The position numbers and the translations under genes are program-made. 64,000 bases of DNA from Acidimicrobiia bacterium (GTDB lineage: Bacteria > Actinomycetota > Acidimicrobiia > Acidimicrobiales > SKKL01). Positions 35,705 to 44,400 of the stretch are shown in pieces; the first letter of the stretch is position 1, and the number at the start of each line of letters is the position of its first letter. The notes under the pieces are model-generated. The model was not told the DNA's origin. It ran no database searches and saw only the letters and a list, made by a program, of their open reading frames with translations. The DNA lies in assembly GCA_041676705.1 (NCBI GenBank), contig JBAYRL010000001.1, positions 558,001-622,000 on the forward strand. Reading direction: 5' to 3'.

Positions 35705-38364
35705 GAAGCTTAGCAGGGTTAATAAGAACTGATTCCCAGCACAAAACCGAACAATCCGCGGTCACAACGAAGCTTAGCAGGGTTAATAAGAACTGATTCC
35801 CAGCCTGGTGTTTGACGGCGCGGGTGTGCTGGGAAGCTTAGCAGGGTTAATAAGAACTGATTCCCAGCCGTTCCAAGGTGTGCCATTCAGTCAGGCGAAG
35901 CTTAGCAGGGTTAATAAGAACTGATTCCCAGCATTGACGTAGTATTGCCCTGTAGTTATTAGAAGCTTAGCAGGGTTAATAAGAACTGATTCCCAGCGTC
36001 AAAGTAATGGTGCCAACACAAGCACGAAGCTTAGCAGGGTTAATAAGAACTGATTCCCAGCCGAGTTCTCGCCTCTGTACCCGCCGCAAGAAGCTTAGCA
36101 GGGTTAATAAGAACTGATTCCCAGCCACCTGACGTTTGAGCGGCCGATCACCGGAAGCTTAGCAGGGTTAATAAGAACTGATTCCCAGCGGCCTACCGGC
36201 ACACCAACAATGGACCGGAAGCTTAGCAGGGTTAATAAGAACTGATTCCCAGCCATGGAACCGACTTCGTGGGTTGGGTTAGAAGCTTAGCAGGGTTAAT
36301 AAGAACTGATTCCCAGCGCCTGGCCAGCTCGCACAATGGTGCGCAGAAGCTTAGCAGGGTTAATAAGAACTGATTCCCAGCTAAACACCCACCTGTTCGG
36401 TGTCCGCCAGAAGCTTAGCAGGGTTAATAAGAACTGATTCCCAGCATCTCGGTCAGCCGTTCCAAAATTTGGCGAAGCTTAGCAGGGTTAATAAGAACTG
36501 ATTCCCAGCATCATTGCTTGGGACTCCACGAACACAGGAAGCTTAGCAGGGTTAATAAGAACTGATTCCCAGCGTGCCGAGCCTGCCGAAGAACCTCTAG
36601 AGAAGCTTAGCAGGGTTAATAAGAACTGATTCCCAGCACCGACCGAGTTGGGGGCGCAAGTCTCTGAAGCTTAGCAGGGTTAATAAGAACTGATTCCCAG
36701 CCCAGGCAACGTCGACTCTAACGGCTGCCGAAGCTTAGCAGGGTTAATAAGAACTGATTCCCAGCCAAAACGCCACCGCTGCTAGCGGCGTGTGAAGCTT
36801 AGCAGGGTTAATAAGAACTGATTCCCAGCATGCCCCACCACGAGCCTCGGTGGGGCAGAAGCTTAGCAGGGTTAATAAGAACTGATTCCCAGCGGGGTCC
36901 CGGGCGCGTGGATTGGTGCAGAAGCTTAGCAGGGTTAATAAGAACTGATTCCCAGCGCAGCTTGTGGTTGAGGACGAGTCAGTTGAAGCTTAGCAGGGTT
37001 AATAAGAACTGATTCCCAGCTCAGAACGTGGGCACAAACGTGGGGGCAGAAGCTTAGCAGGGTTAATAAGAACTGATTCCCAGCCTGACGGCCGCTTATC
37101 ACTTAGTGGTATGAAGCTTAGCAGGGTTAATAAGAACTGATTCCCAGCAAACGCAACTGACACCCGTCCTGCTGGAGAAGCTTAGCAGGGTTAATAAGAA
37201 CTGATTCCCAGCCGAAGCGCGCCCTTGCGCGTTTCTGAATGAAGCTTAGCAGGGTTAATAAGAACTGATTCCCAGCGGTCCACGCCAAGGTGGTGGTGTC
37301 GTCGGAAGCTTAGCAGGGTTAATAAGAACTGATTCCCAGCTGGGGTTCTAGCACCTAACGGCAAAATAGAAGCTTAGCAGGGTTAATAAGAACTGATTCC
37401 CAGCCAAGCTTCCAATCGGCTTCAAGGTCGAAGAAGCTTAGCAGGGTTAATAAGAACTGATTCCCAGCGCCGTGAGGTGTTGGGCCAACGCAACGTGAAG
37501 CTTAGCAGGGTTAATAAGAACTGATTCCCAGCATGAAAGTCGCTTCGTATGCGCGCCGGTGAAGCTTAGCAGGGTTAATAAGAACTGATTCCCAGCCAAC
37601 TTGCCTGAGCGTGAGCCCGAAGTTGAAGCTTAGCAGGGTTAATAAGAACTGATTCCCAGCTCGTCTCGGCGATTGTGGCGCTTGGGAAGAAGCTTAGCAG
37701 GGTTAATAAGAACTGATTCCCAGCTTCCGGTTGTACCTCCCAAACCTTGTAAGAAGCTTAGCAGGGTTAATAAGAACTGATTCCCAGCTAGGCGCACTCG
37801 CACGCCACGCGAAAAAGAAGCTTAGCAGGGTTAATAAGAACTGATTCCCAGCTCGACTCCGAATGGGACATCCCAGAAGGGAAGCTTAGCAGGGTTAATA
37901 AGAACTGATTCCCAGCATCCCATCGTTACGGCCAGGAGCAAGAAGAAGCTTAGCAGGGTTAATAAGAACTGATTCCCAGCTTAGTCATGGTTTCTCGTTT
38001 CTAGGGTTGAAGCTTAGCAGGGTTAATAAGAACTGATTCCCAGCTCACTATTCGAACTGGCGGCAACTGACGGAAGCTTAGCAGGGTTAATAAGAACTGA
38101 TTCCCAGCATATAGTCGATCGTGAGCTTGTATTGGGGAAGCTTAGCAGGGTTAATAAGAACTGATTCCCAGCAGAGCGCTCGAAATAGGCGAACTGCTCG
38201 GAAGCTTAGCAGGGTTAATAAGAACTGATTCCCAGCCCGTCAGCGATGCACAAAAATGGTGTGAGAAGCTTAGCAGGGTTAATAAGAACTGATTCCCAGC
38301 TTCATTATCAGCGGGTGCTATGACACTTGAAGCTTGGCAGGGTAAATAAGAACTGATTCCTAAT
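35705..38364 (-). CRISPR. type II-C CRISPR array, 42 repeats and 41 spacers
   Basis: Repeats are 36 nt. On the plus strand they begin GAAGCTTAGCAGGG and end GAACTGATTCCCAGC; the crRNA sense is the reverse complement, beginning GCTGGGAATCAG, because it must pair with the plus-strand tracrRNA. Spacers are 28 nt except one of 29 (35933-35961) and one of 27 (36894-36920). Repeats 1-41 looked identical on reading; the last (38329-38364) differs at five positions (8, 16, 33, 35, 36). In crRNA sense each repeat ends with TGCTAAGCTTC, which looks like an extended -10 element. Spacer targets cannot be found without a search. Confidence 0.97.
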
Positions 38365-38375
38365 GGATACAGTTC

Positions 38376-39980
38376 CTACACACGTATACTTCGTTTGCGG
38401 TGAAATGGCAGGATGATTTGATATTCCTGGATTACAAGATCTAAAGGCTCAACAGTGAAAGAGAGCTTCAGCTTGGTCTGCGGATTTAATCTGTTGGCAT
38501 CAATCTGTAATGAGACCTGTTTCGCTGGAGTATTAGCTGAGGCATCAACGGATGAAACCGTCCGGCGCAAGTGAGCATTCCCTGCTGCGGGAGGCTCAGG
38601 CTTTTTCGGATCTAACAATTCCCACGATTCAGTCTGTTCCCTGACACCAAAGTCAGCCGACGTTGACCCGGTGTTTGCTAGCGGCGACTGAGGTTCTGGT
38701 GGTGGCTGAGGTTCTGGTGGTGATAAACGCGATTTTGGTGGATGTTTGGATTTGTTGCGGTGGTGTTTCGGACACAGCAGCTGACCATTATTGAGATTGG
38801 TTGGCCCACCTTCTGACCAAGGCTGAATGTGATCAACCTGGCAATGCTCGGCGGGCACGGTACAACCGGGATACACACAGAAACGATCACGAATTTGAAT
38901 GGCACGACGGCCATAACCCACGAATAGACGCCGGCTACGACCGTAATTAATGACTTGGCCCGTTGAGTCGAAGACTGCACGCTCAATTCGAATATCGGCA
39001 TCACTCAGCAAACGAGCTACCTCACCAGGCGTTACTTGAACACCAGACCCCAACTCGCAAACACGGCCAGTAAGCGTTTTGTGATCGACGTGAACCGTGA
39101 CAAACGCCGGTAGACGCATTCGAGGTGATGACGCCTGCGACATCGAACGGGAAGCCATTTCCACCATGGCGTCGTACCGACGCTGAGCATCGCTACGGCA
39201 CAAATCGGCCGCCGTGGCCGCCTCACCAAACTGCTCACGAGCTAAAGCCCAATCGGCATGCCAAAATTCGCTTTGGATTTGGCTTAAAGCATTACTAAAG
39301 ACTTCGAAACCAATTGGCTCAAACTGCACGTCAAGCCAGCCCACACCATCAAAACCGGCCGACATGTGAACGGCACGCTTATCGTAACGAGCTGCAGCGT
39401 CAGCTTCGGCCCGCTCAGGATTCGCGAACGTATGCCAATGGTCTAGCAGCTGACCGAACTCGCGAACAGTTAGGTTATCGGCCTGAGCCACCAGCCATTT
39501 CTCAGCCTCAACAAATGCTTCTGGCGCTTTCTTGGCAGTTTGAGTAAGGAGTTGGACATGACGCTCTGAAAGCTTGCCTAACGAAAACTGGCCTGCCACC
39601 ACGGGCGCCGCGCGTAATTCACGCGCCGTGCGCACCATACGGTTGCACTCTTTTCGGTCGCGTCCACTCTTTCGCTCCATCCAAGCGGCACAACTACGCG
39701 AACCATCAACAGACCAGATCATTGACGCATCAACGTTGCCAACCATTTCAATGACGACGGCAGCTAGCTGAGTTTGAGCTTGTAGCAGCTCGATCAATTT
39801 ATCCGCCTGCAAAGACACTTCGAGGGAATTGGAGTCAACATGCGGCATCAGTGAGCTAGCAGCACTAACCAATGCGAAAAACGTTTGATTAATGGCGTCA
39901 ACATCGGCGGCACCGTTGGAGAGAAGCTCGTGGCTGACCTCTTCCAAAAGCTGAGATAACCGGTGTTGACGTTCGTTCAT
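38376..39980 (-). CDS. DUF222 (13E12-type) protein with C-terminal HNH nuclease domain
   Basis: A 534-residue protein. The N-terminal 330 residues fit DUF222, common in actinobacteria (ERHVQLLTQTAKKAPEAF, WLDVQFEPIGFEVFSNAL). The HNH module follows: CVYPGCTVPAEHCQVDHI, then WSEGGPTNLNNG and CPKHHRNKSKH. A Pro/Ser-rich linker and a beta-rich tail of about 100 residues end it. Its cellular role is not established; some copies are linked to mobile DNA. The stop lies 11 bp from the outermost CRISPR repeat and the gene reads in the crRNA direction. The promoter is near-consensus and leaderless. Confidence 0.85.
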   Translation of the reverse strand: MNERQHRLSQLLEEVSHELLSNGAADVDAINQTFFALVSAASSLMPHVDSNSLEVSLQADKLIELLQAQTQLAAVVIEMVGNVDASMIWSVDGSRSCAAWMERKSGRDRKECNRMVRTARELRAAPVVAGQFSLGKLSERHVQLLTQTAKKAPEAFVEAEKWLVAQADNLTVREFGQLLDHWHTFANPERAEADAAARYDKRAVHMSAGFDGVGWLDVQFEPIGFEVFSNALSQIQSEFWHADWALAREQFGEAATAADLCRSDAQRRYDAMVEMASRSMSQASSPRMRLPAFVTVHVDHKTLTGRVCELGSGVQVTPGEVARLLSDADIRIERAVFDSTGQVINYGRSRRLFVGYGRRAIQIRDRFCVYPGCTVPAEHCQVDHIQPWSEGGPTNLNNGQLLCPKHHRNKSKHPPKSRLSPPEPQPPPEPQSPLANTGSTSADFGVREQTESWELLDPKKPEPPAAGNAHLRRTVSSVDASANTPAKQVSLQIDANRLNPQTKLKLSFTVEPLDLVIQEYQIILPFHRKRSIRV

Positions 39981-39986
39981 AATGTC

Positions 39987-40015
39987 ATTATAGTGAACAG
40001 ATGTACGATAAGCAA
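39987..40015 (-). promoter_or_regulatory. near-consensus promoter of the DUF222-HNH gene (leaderless)
   Basis: On the minus strand TTGCTT (40010-40015), a 17-bp spacer, a perfect TATAAT (39987-39992), then 6 nt to the ATG at 39980. The start codon therefore coincides with the expected transcription start. Confidence 0.8.
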
Positions 40016-40105
40016 GGTTTATAAGAAATTTTATGGAGCGCCAATGCCTTTAAGAAAGACCAGCCATCAGCTGCTATTTGATCAGCATCTCAACCGCCAC
40101 CGCCC

Positions 40106-40483
40106 CTACGCAGGCGCTTCACTGTCGTTGACATCACCATGAAAACTGCAGAATGCATCGTAGGCTCGTGGTCCGTAGATCGTGGCCGGCCCGCCCTTCA
40201 TTAAGAACGCCACCCCTATTGCTTCGGCAGCCTCACGGCGAGTAGCACCAGCTTGAACGGCGGCTTGGGCATGCGATGCAATACAGCCGTCACAACCTTC
40301 CACCACCCCAATGGCCAAGGCGATTAGTTCCTTAATCTTGACCTCTAGCTCTCCGGCTGTGAAAGCCGCTTTGTGCAGCTCACCAAAGCCCTTGTACACA
40401 TCAGGAATTTCTCGTCGTAATTCCCGGTGCAGAGGCCGAAGCTCATTTAGCACCTTACGTCCGTGAGGAGATTCAGTAGCCAT
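40106..40483 (-). CDS. AhpD-like carboxymuconolactone decarboxylase family protein
   Basis: A 125-residue alpha-helical protein with the AhpD-type active site CDGCIASH (CxxCxxxH) in the centre, after KELIALAIGVVEG. Such proteins act as peroxidase or redox adaptors. ATG 40483 is chosen since GAAAGGAAA lies just upstream on the minus strand; a longer frame to 40528 would cross the direct repeats. Stand-alone gene. Confidence 0.88.
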   Translation of the reverse strand: MATESPHGRKVLNELRPLHRELRREIPDVYKGFGELHKAAFTAGELEVKIKELIALAIGVVEGCDGCIASHAQAAVQAGATRREAAEAIGVAFLMKGGPATIYGPRAYDAFCSFHGDVNDSEAPA

Positions 40484-40506
40484 ATGTTTCCTTTCAAATT
40501 GGGGAT

Positions 40507-40554
40507 TTTTGTTGCATAAATTCGTCAAAGTGGACGTTTTGTTGCATAAATTCG
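40507..40554. promoter_or_regulatory. pair of 18-bp direct repeats upstream of the AhpD-like gene
   Basis: TTTTGTTGCATAAATTCG occurs at 40507-40524 and again at 40537-40554, 30 bp apart start to start, close to three helical turns. They end 24 nt before the start codon region. Probably tandem binding sites of a regulator. The rest of the gap to the MMPL gene (to 40735) holds only a CGGCCG-N8-CGGCCG dyad near 40602-40622 and no gene. Confidence 0.5.
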
Positions 40555-40735
40555 GCGATTTATTGGGCTAACGCCGTTTAACGAAGGCTTATTGCGCTAG
40601 TGCGGCCGATGAATAGCGGCCGACGATTACAGCTATGACAAACCATGCTCCGGCAACAGCACCTACCCGCCTAACCAGGGCGCTGGATTGCCTAGACACA
40701 GCGTGCAAATCCACAACCATGGCTGAGAAGTTGAG

Positions 40736-42901
40736 CTAATCGTGGGCAAAGGTGATTGAAGGCAACACTCGATCCAGCCAGTTGGGCAACCACCATGCCG
40801 CCCGCCCGGTAAGTCGCAACAGCACCGGCAAGAGGATGAGACGGACCAAGAAAGCGTCGAGCAGGACCGCAACACCCAGAATGATTCCCATTTCTTTGGG
40901 CGGTAGCGGACCTGAAAGTGCAAAGGTGAAGAACACGGCCACCATCACGGCACCAGCCGCGAAAATCACTCGACCGGAGTGCGCCACCGCACCAACCATC
41001 GCTTCTCGAGGATCGTTGCTGCGCTCAAAGTGCTCCTTCGCCGAAGCCAACAGGAACACGGTGTAATCCATCGCAATTGCGAAGATCATGGCGAAGAAGA
41101 AGACCGGTGCCCAGGCATCAAGGAAGCCTTGAGATTCGAACCTAAAGAAACCCGATGCCCACCCTTCTTGGAACACTAGGCGCGCTACACCAAAAGCGGC
41201 CGCCGTGGATAACAGGCTGACCAGCGTGCCAAGCAAAGCAATCACCGGTGCTCGCAACGCAACCAATAGCAGCAAAAACCCCAGACCAAGCACGATCGCG
41301 ACCACCAATGGGGTGGAATCATCGAGCTGCGCTTTCAAATCTAAATTCTCAACCGCCGCACCCCCGACAAGAACACCGCTTGGCAGGCTTGCTCGCAATC
41401 GATCAAGGGTTTCTGACAACTCCGGATCTGATGGGTCGACGGTCGGTACCGCCTGGATCATGGCGTAGCCGCTACCGTCCGGCGACGCCATGGCGGGCAT
41501 GGCACCAGCGATACCAGGATCAGACGAGATAATTCCGTGCACTTCTTCTGCCAATTCTGCAGGCATAACGATCTGTAGAGAACCCGGAGCACCCTCACCA
41601 AAGCTTCGTTGCACCAGGCCATAGCCAACGCGAGCCGACGCATCACTGGGAAGAACCTTGATGGACGGCATAGCTGTTTTCAACCCAAAAACTGGTGCCG
41701 CCAGGCCGACCAATACCAATAGAGATACCAGACCCCAGGCTATGGGCCGAGACCAGAGCCGTTCCCCCCACGCTGCAAATCGGGGTGAACGGTGCTCGCT
41801 GGCACGCACCCAGGGCAGGGCAAACTTGTTGATTCGATCATCCAGGCTGAACAACACAAGCGGCAGCAACGTCAACGTTGCTCCGAGGACGAACACCACC
41901 GTCAACATAATTCCACCGGCCATCGAGCGGAATGAAGGTGACGGCACCAACATCACTGCGGACAACGAGATCAAGACGGTCACCCCGGACAGCAGCACTG
42001 CCTTACCTGCCGTGTCCATGGTTTCGGCTATCGCCTGAGACTTCGATACGTTCGAGCCGAACCGTTCCCCGCGGTAGCGCACCACCAACAACAAGGCGTA
42101 ATCGATACCAAGCGCCAAAGCGAACATCATGGCGAAGTTCATGGCCCAAATAGAAACGGGAACTAGCGAATTGATGATCACCAGGGAACCAGCCGAGGCT
42201 ACCAGACCTGCCAAGGTGAGAATCAGAGGCAGACCTGCGGCAACCAGCGCACCAAATGCAAGCACCAAGATGCCTAACGTGACCGGCCATGAAATCATCT
42301 CAGATTTCAACATGGCCTTAAGGTTTGCTTCATTGAAATCAGACCAAAGTAGCGAGGCCCCGGTCGGGTTCACACTCACTCCTTCCACCGAAAGCGCCTG
42401 CAACGGACCTTTCAAATCGTCAGCAACCCGAACCATCTCGTTGGTGTCAACCCCGGCACCGGCGATCAGAATGGCGGTACGACCGTCTTCACTGAGCGTT
42501 GCGCCGGGTTGGGGTGCCATGACCGCCGAGATGCGGGCATCGCTCTCCAAGAGCTCAACCACATTGGCCAAGACGGTGGCAGCCGTGCCCTCAGAAACCG
42601 CCGAATCGGAGGAATGGACGACCACCTGAATGGCCGAGCTGGCATTGCCACCGAAATGAGCTAGAGCTAGCTCGCGAACCGCTACCGAGTCGGAGCCATT
42701 GGCCTGCCAGCCCGCGCCCGAAAGAGCGCTTTCAACCCGCGGAGCGAAGGCACCAAGGCCCAGAATCAGCACCAGCCAGATGATGGCCGTTAAGCGCCGT
42801 CGTTCAGTTACAGCAACTCCTAGACGACCAAGAGGACCTGGTTGATAAGTACGCTCGAGCTCGACCTCATCTTTCAGAGGCTGCGCGACGTTGACAGTCA
42901 T
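40736..42901 (-). CDS. MMPL/RND-family membrane transporter
   Basis: A 721-residue transporter. One helix near residue 40-58, a large periplasmic loop, then a block of five helices (about 190-360) with ALGIDYALLLVVRYRGE, the GXXXDY motif carrying the proton-relay Asp/Tyr, then a second loop and five more helices with FAIAMDYTVFLLASAKEHFE. Two-fold repeated RND layout. Substrates of the family are lipids or hydrophobic compounds. Start ATG 42901 has AGGAAA 3 nt upstream; a GTG at 42916 is an alternative. Confidence 0.9.
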   Translation of the reverse strand: MTVNVAQPLKDEVELERTYQPGPLGRLGVAVTERRRLTAIIWLVLILGLGAFAPRVESALSGAGWQANGSDSVAVRELALAHFGGNASSAIQVVVHSSDSAVSEGTAATVLANVVELLESDARISAVMAPQPGATLSEDGRTAILIAGAGVDTNEMVRVADDLKGPLQALSVEGVSVNPTGASLLWSDFNEANLKAMLKSEMISWPVTLGILVLAFGALVAAGLPLILTLAGLVASAGSLVIINSLVPVSIWAMNFAMMFALALGIDYALLLVVRYRGERFGSNVSKSQAIAETMDTAGKAVLLSGVTVLISLSAVMLVPSPSFRSMAGGIMLTVVFVLGATLTLLPLVLFSLDDRINKFALPWVRASEHRSPRFAAWGERLWSRPIAWGLVSLLVLVGLAAPVFGLKTAMPSIKVLPSDASARVGYGLVQRSFGEGAPGSLQIVMPAELAEEVHGIISSDPGIAGAMPAMASPDGSGYAMIQAVPTVDPSDPELSETLDRLRASLPSGVLVGGAAVENLDLKAQLDDSTPLVVAIVLGLGFLLLLVALRAPVIALLGTLVSLLSTAAAFGVARLVFQEGWASGFFRFESQGFLDAWAPVFFFAMIFAIAMDYTVFLLASAKEHFERSNDPREAMVGAVAHSGRVIFAAGAVMVAVFFTFALSGPLPPKEMGIILGVAVLLDAFLVRLILLPVLLRLTGRAAWWLPNWLDRVLPSITFAHD

Positions 42902-42933
42902 AGATTTCCTATTCACGAGACAGTAACCGCAGA

Positions 42934-42949
42934 ATACCCTAGGGGGTAT
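42934..42949. promoter_or_regulatory. CsoR-like palindrome upstream of the MMPL gene
   Basis: ATACCC (42934-42939) and GGGTAT (42944-42949) flank TAGG, giving the TACCC/GGGTA pseudo-palindrome known from CsoR/RcnR-type operators. It is 33 bp before the MMPL start. No csoR gene is seen in the window. Confidence 0.4.
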
Positions 42950-42983
42950 AGGTATATGACGGCAACCCTCTGTCTCGGTATTA

Positions 42984-43989
42984 TTAGCTCAGTGTGCGCT
43001 GGTAAGGGTTGAATTCAATTGGCATAGAGCCCAGGGGTTCGACGGTGCTCTCAACCTGAATGAACTGCTTCTTGGCAGCTGCTTCCTCAACTGCCAACAG
43101 TGTGTCAAGCACGTGATAAGCCAGCTCTGCCGACGCTTGGTGCGGACGATCTTCTCTAATGGCACGGGCCATCTCAACCACGCCTAACCCCCGCCCACTA
43201 TTTGGGCCTTCTTCAGCTATTTCAATTACCTCTTGCGACAAGTTTTGCAGGTCGTCCAAGCTCTCAAAAGGACGAGTGATGGTAACCGGACCAATAAAAC
43301 CGTTCGGGTCGGGCAACGAAATAGTGCCGAGAGTTCCGGAAACCAAAATTACGCCATGACGCAGCAATGCCGAATCAGTGCTGTAAAGACTTTGGCTTTG
43401 CACACCACTTGCGAGCTGCATCAAAACCTGCAGGGTTGTAGGTACCTCAACCGGGAAGGTCTGGCCAGCACGCTCCCCTACCTGCACCGGCCTCATACAA
43501 AAACGCAGGATTGGGGTGAAAGATCTCTGGTCCTTGCCATTGAAAGACGGTTTGAGCGAAGAGCGGCTGACCAATGTCACCCCGCGCAATAGCACGTTTC
43601 GCAGTTTGGAAGCCAAGACCGAGCACGGTGTCGGGCGCAACACCGACTCGCAGACCATGAGATTTGGCCAAGACCAGAAGCTCTTGGGCCTCGAAGCGGT
43701 TCAGACCAATGGGCTTCTCGCTCCAAACGTGTTTCCCCGCCAACAACACCTGCTTGGAAATTGGAGCGTGCATTGATGGCGTAGTGAGATTCACGACGAG
43801 TTCAATCTCAGGATGATTGATAACCACATCGATTCCACCCAAAGTTGGAACACCATATTTGGCTGCTTGAGCCAGAGACCGACTTTCGGTCCGGTTACCA
43901 ATGGCTAGAACATTAACGTCGGGGAACTGGGTGAGGTTGCGCAAGTACTGATTGCTGATGGCGCCAGCTCCAACGATGCCAATCTTCAT
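42984..43989 (-). pseudogene. Gfo/Idh/MocA-family oxidoreductase, broken by deletion and frameshift
   Basis: The first part (43989 down to about 43478) encodes a Rossmann domain, MKIGIVGAGAISNQYL and WSEKPIGLNRFEA with the catalytic EKP, through NPAFLYEAGAG, then runs to a stop at 43447. The remainder, GERAGQTFPVEVPTTLQVL to the stop at 42984, continues in another frame. Family members have about 40 residues between these two blocks (PLFDxGPYYL region), which are missing here; a deletion of about 120 nt that is not a multiple of three fits. An assembly error cannot be excluded. Confidence 0.8.
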
Positions 43990-44191
43990 CGGCCCATGCT
44001 TGGCAGTCACCATCTCACCTCGCTGGTCACTCTTTGGCGGTCATTGTTGCACCGCCATGGAATCAACCTACCGAAACCGAACGGGGTACCGGCTAAGAGA
44101 AAGCGGCCGATGCAGCAGCTCACGGAGCTTACGCAGCATTTCGCTGAGATGATGTCGGAGCTCACGGAGTTTAGGTGCGATATGCAAAAGT

Positions 44192-44264
44192 GGGCGCTGA
44201 GGGACTCGAACCCCCGACCCCCTCCTTGTAAGGGAGGTGCTCTAGCCAACTGAGCTAAGCGCCC
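44192..44264 (-). tRNA. tRNA-Val (anticodon TAC)
   Basis: The minus strand folds as a cloverleaf: acceptor GGGCGCT/AGCGCCC, D arm GCTC-GAGC, anticodon stem CCTCC/GGAGG with loop CTTACAA, variable GGGTC, and TTCGAGT T-loop. 73 nt; CCA is not encoded. The 135 nt beyond it up to 44400, and 44014-44191 on the other side, hold no gene that I can support. Confidence 0.96.
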
Positions 44265-44400
44265 GGGACCGCTCGATCTTACTTAGAAAGCTGACCGCCA
44301 CCAAAATGGCCACCCGCAAGGCGACTCGAAGACACCTGCTCAGACGCTGCGAAACACACCGCAGAACACACCGCCGTAGACACTTACAAAGCCGCCTCTT

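Noticed and set aside
36830..37012. Open frame inside the CRISPR array
   Set aside because: Made of repeats and spacers; repetitive peptide only.
44101..44185. Small gene between the broken oxidoreductase and tRNA-Val
   Set aside because: Contains repeated CTCACGGAG words but no start with a ribosome site and no recognisable product.
43996..44253. Plus-strand frame ending WALRDSNPRPPP
   Set aside because: Antisense translation of tRNA-Val; no domain and no support.
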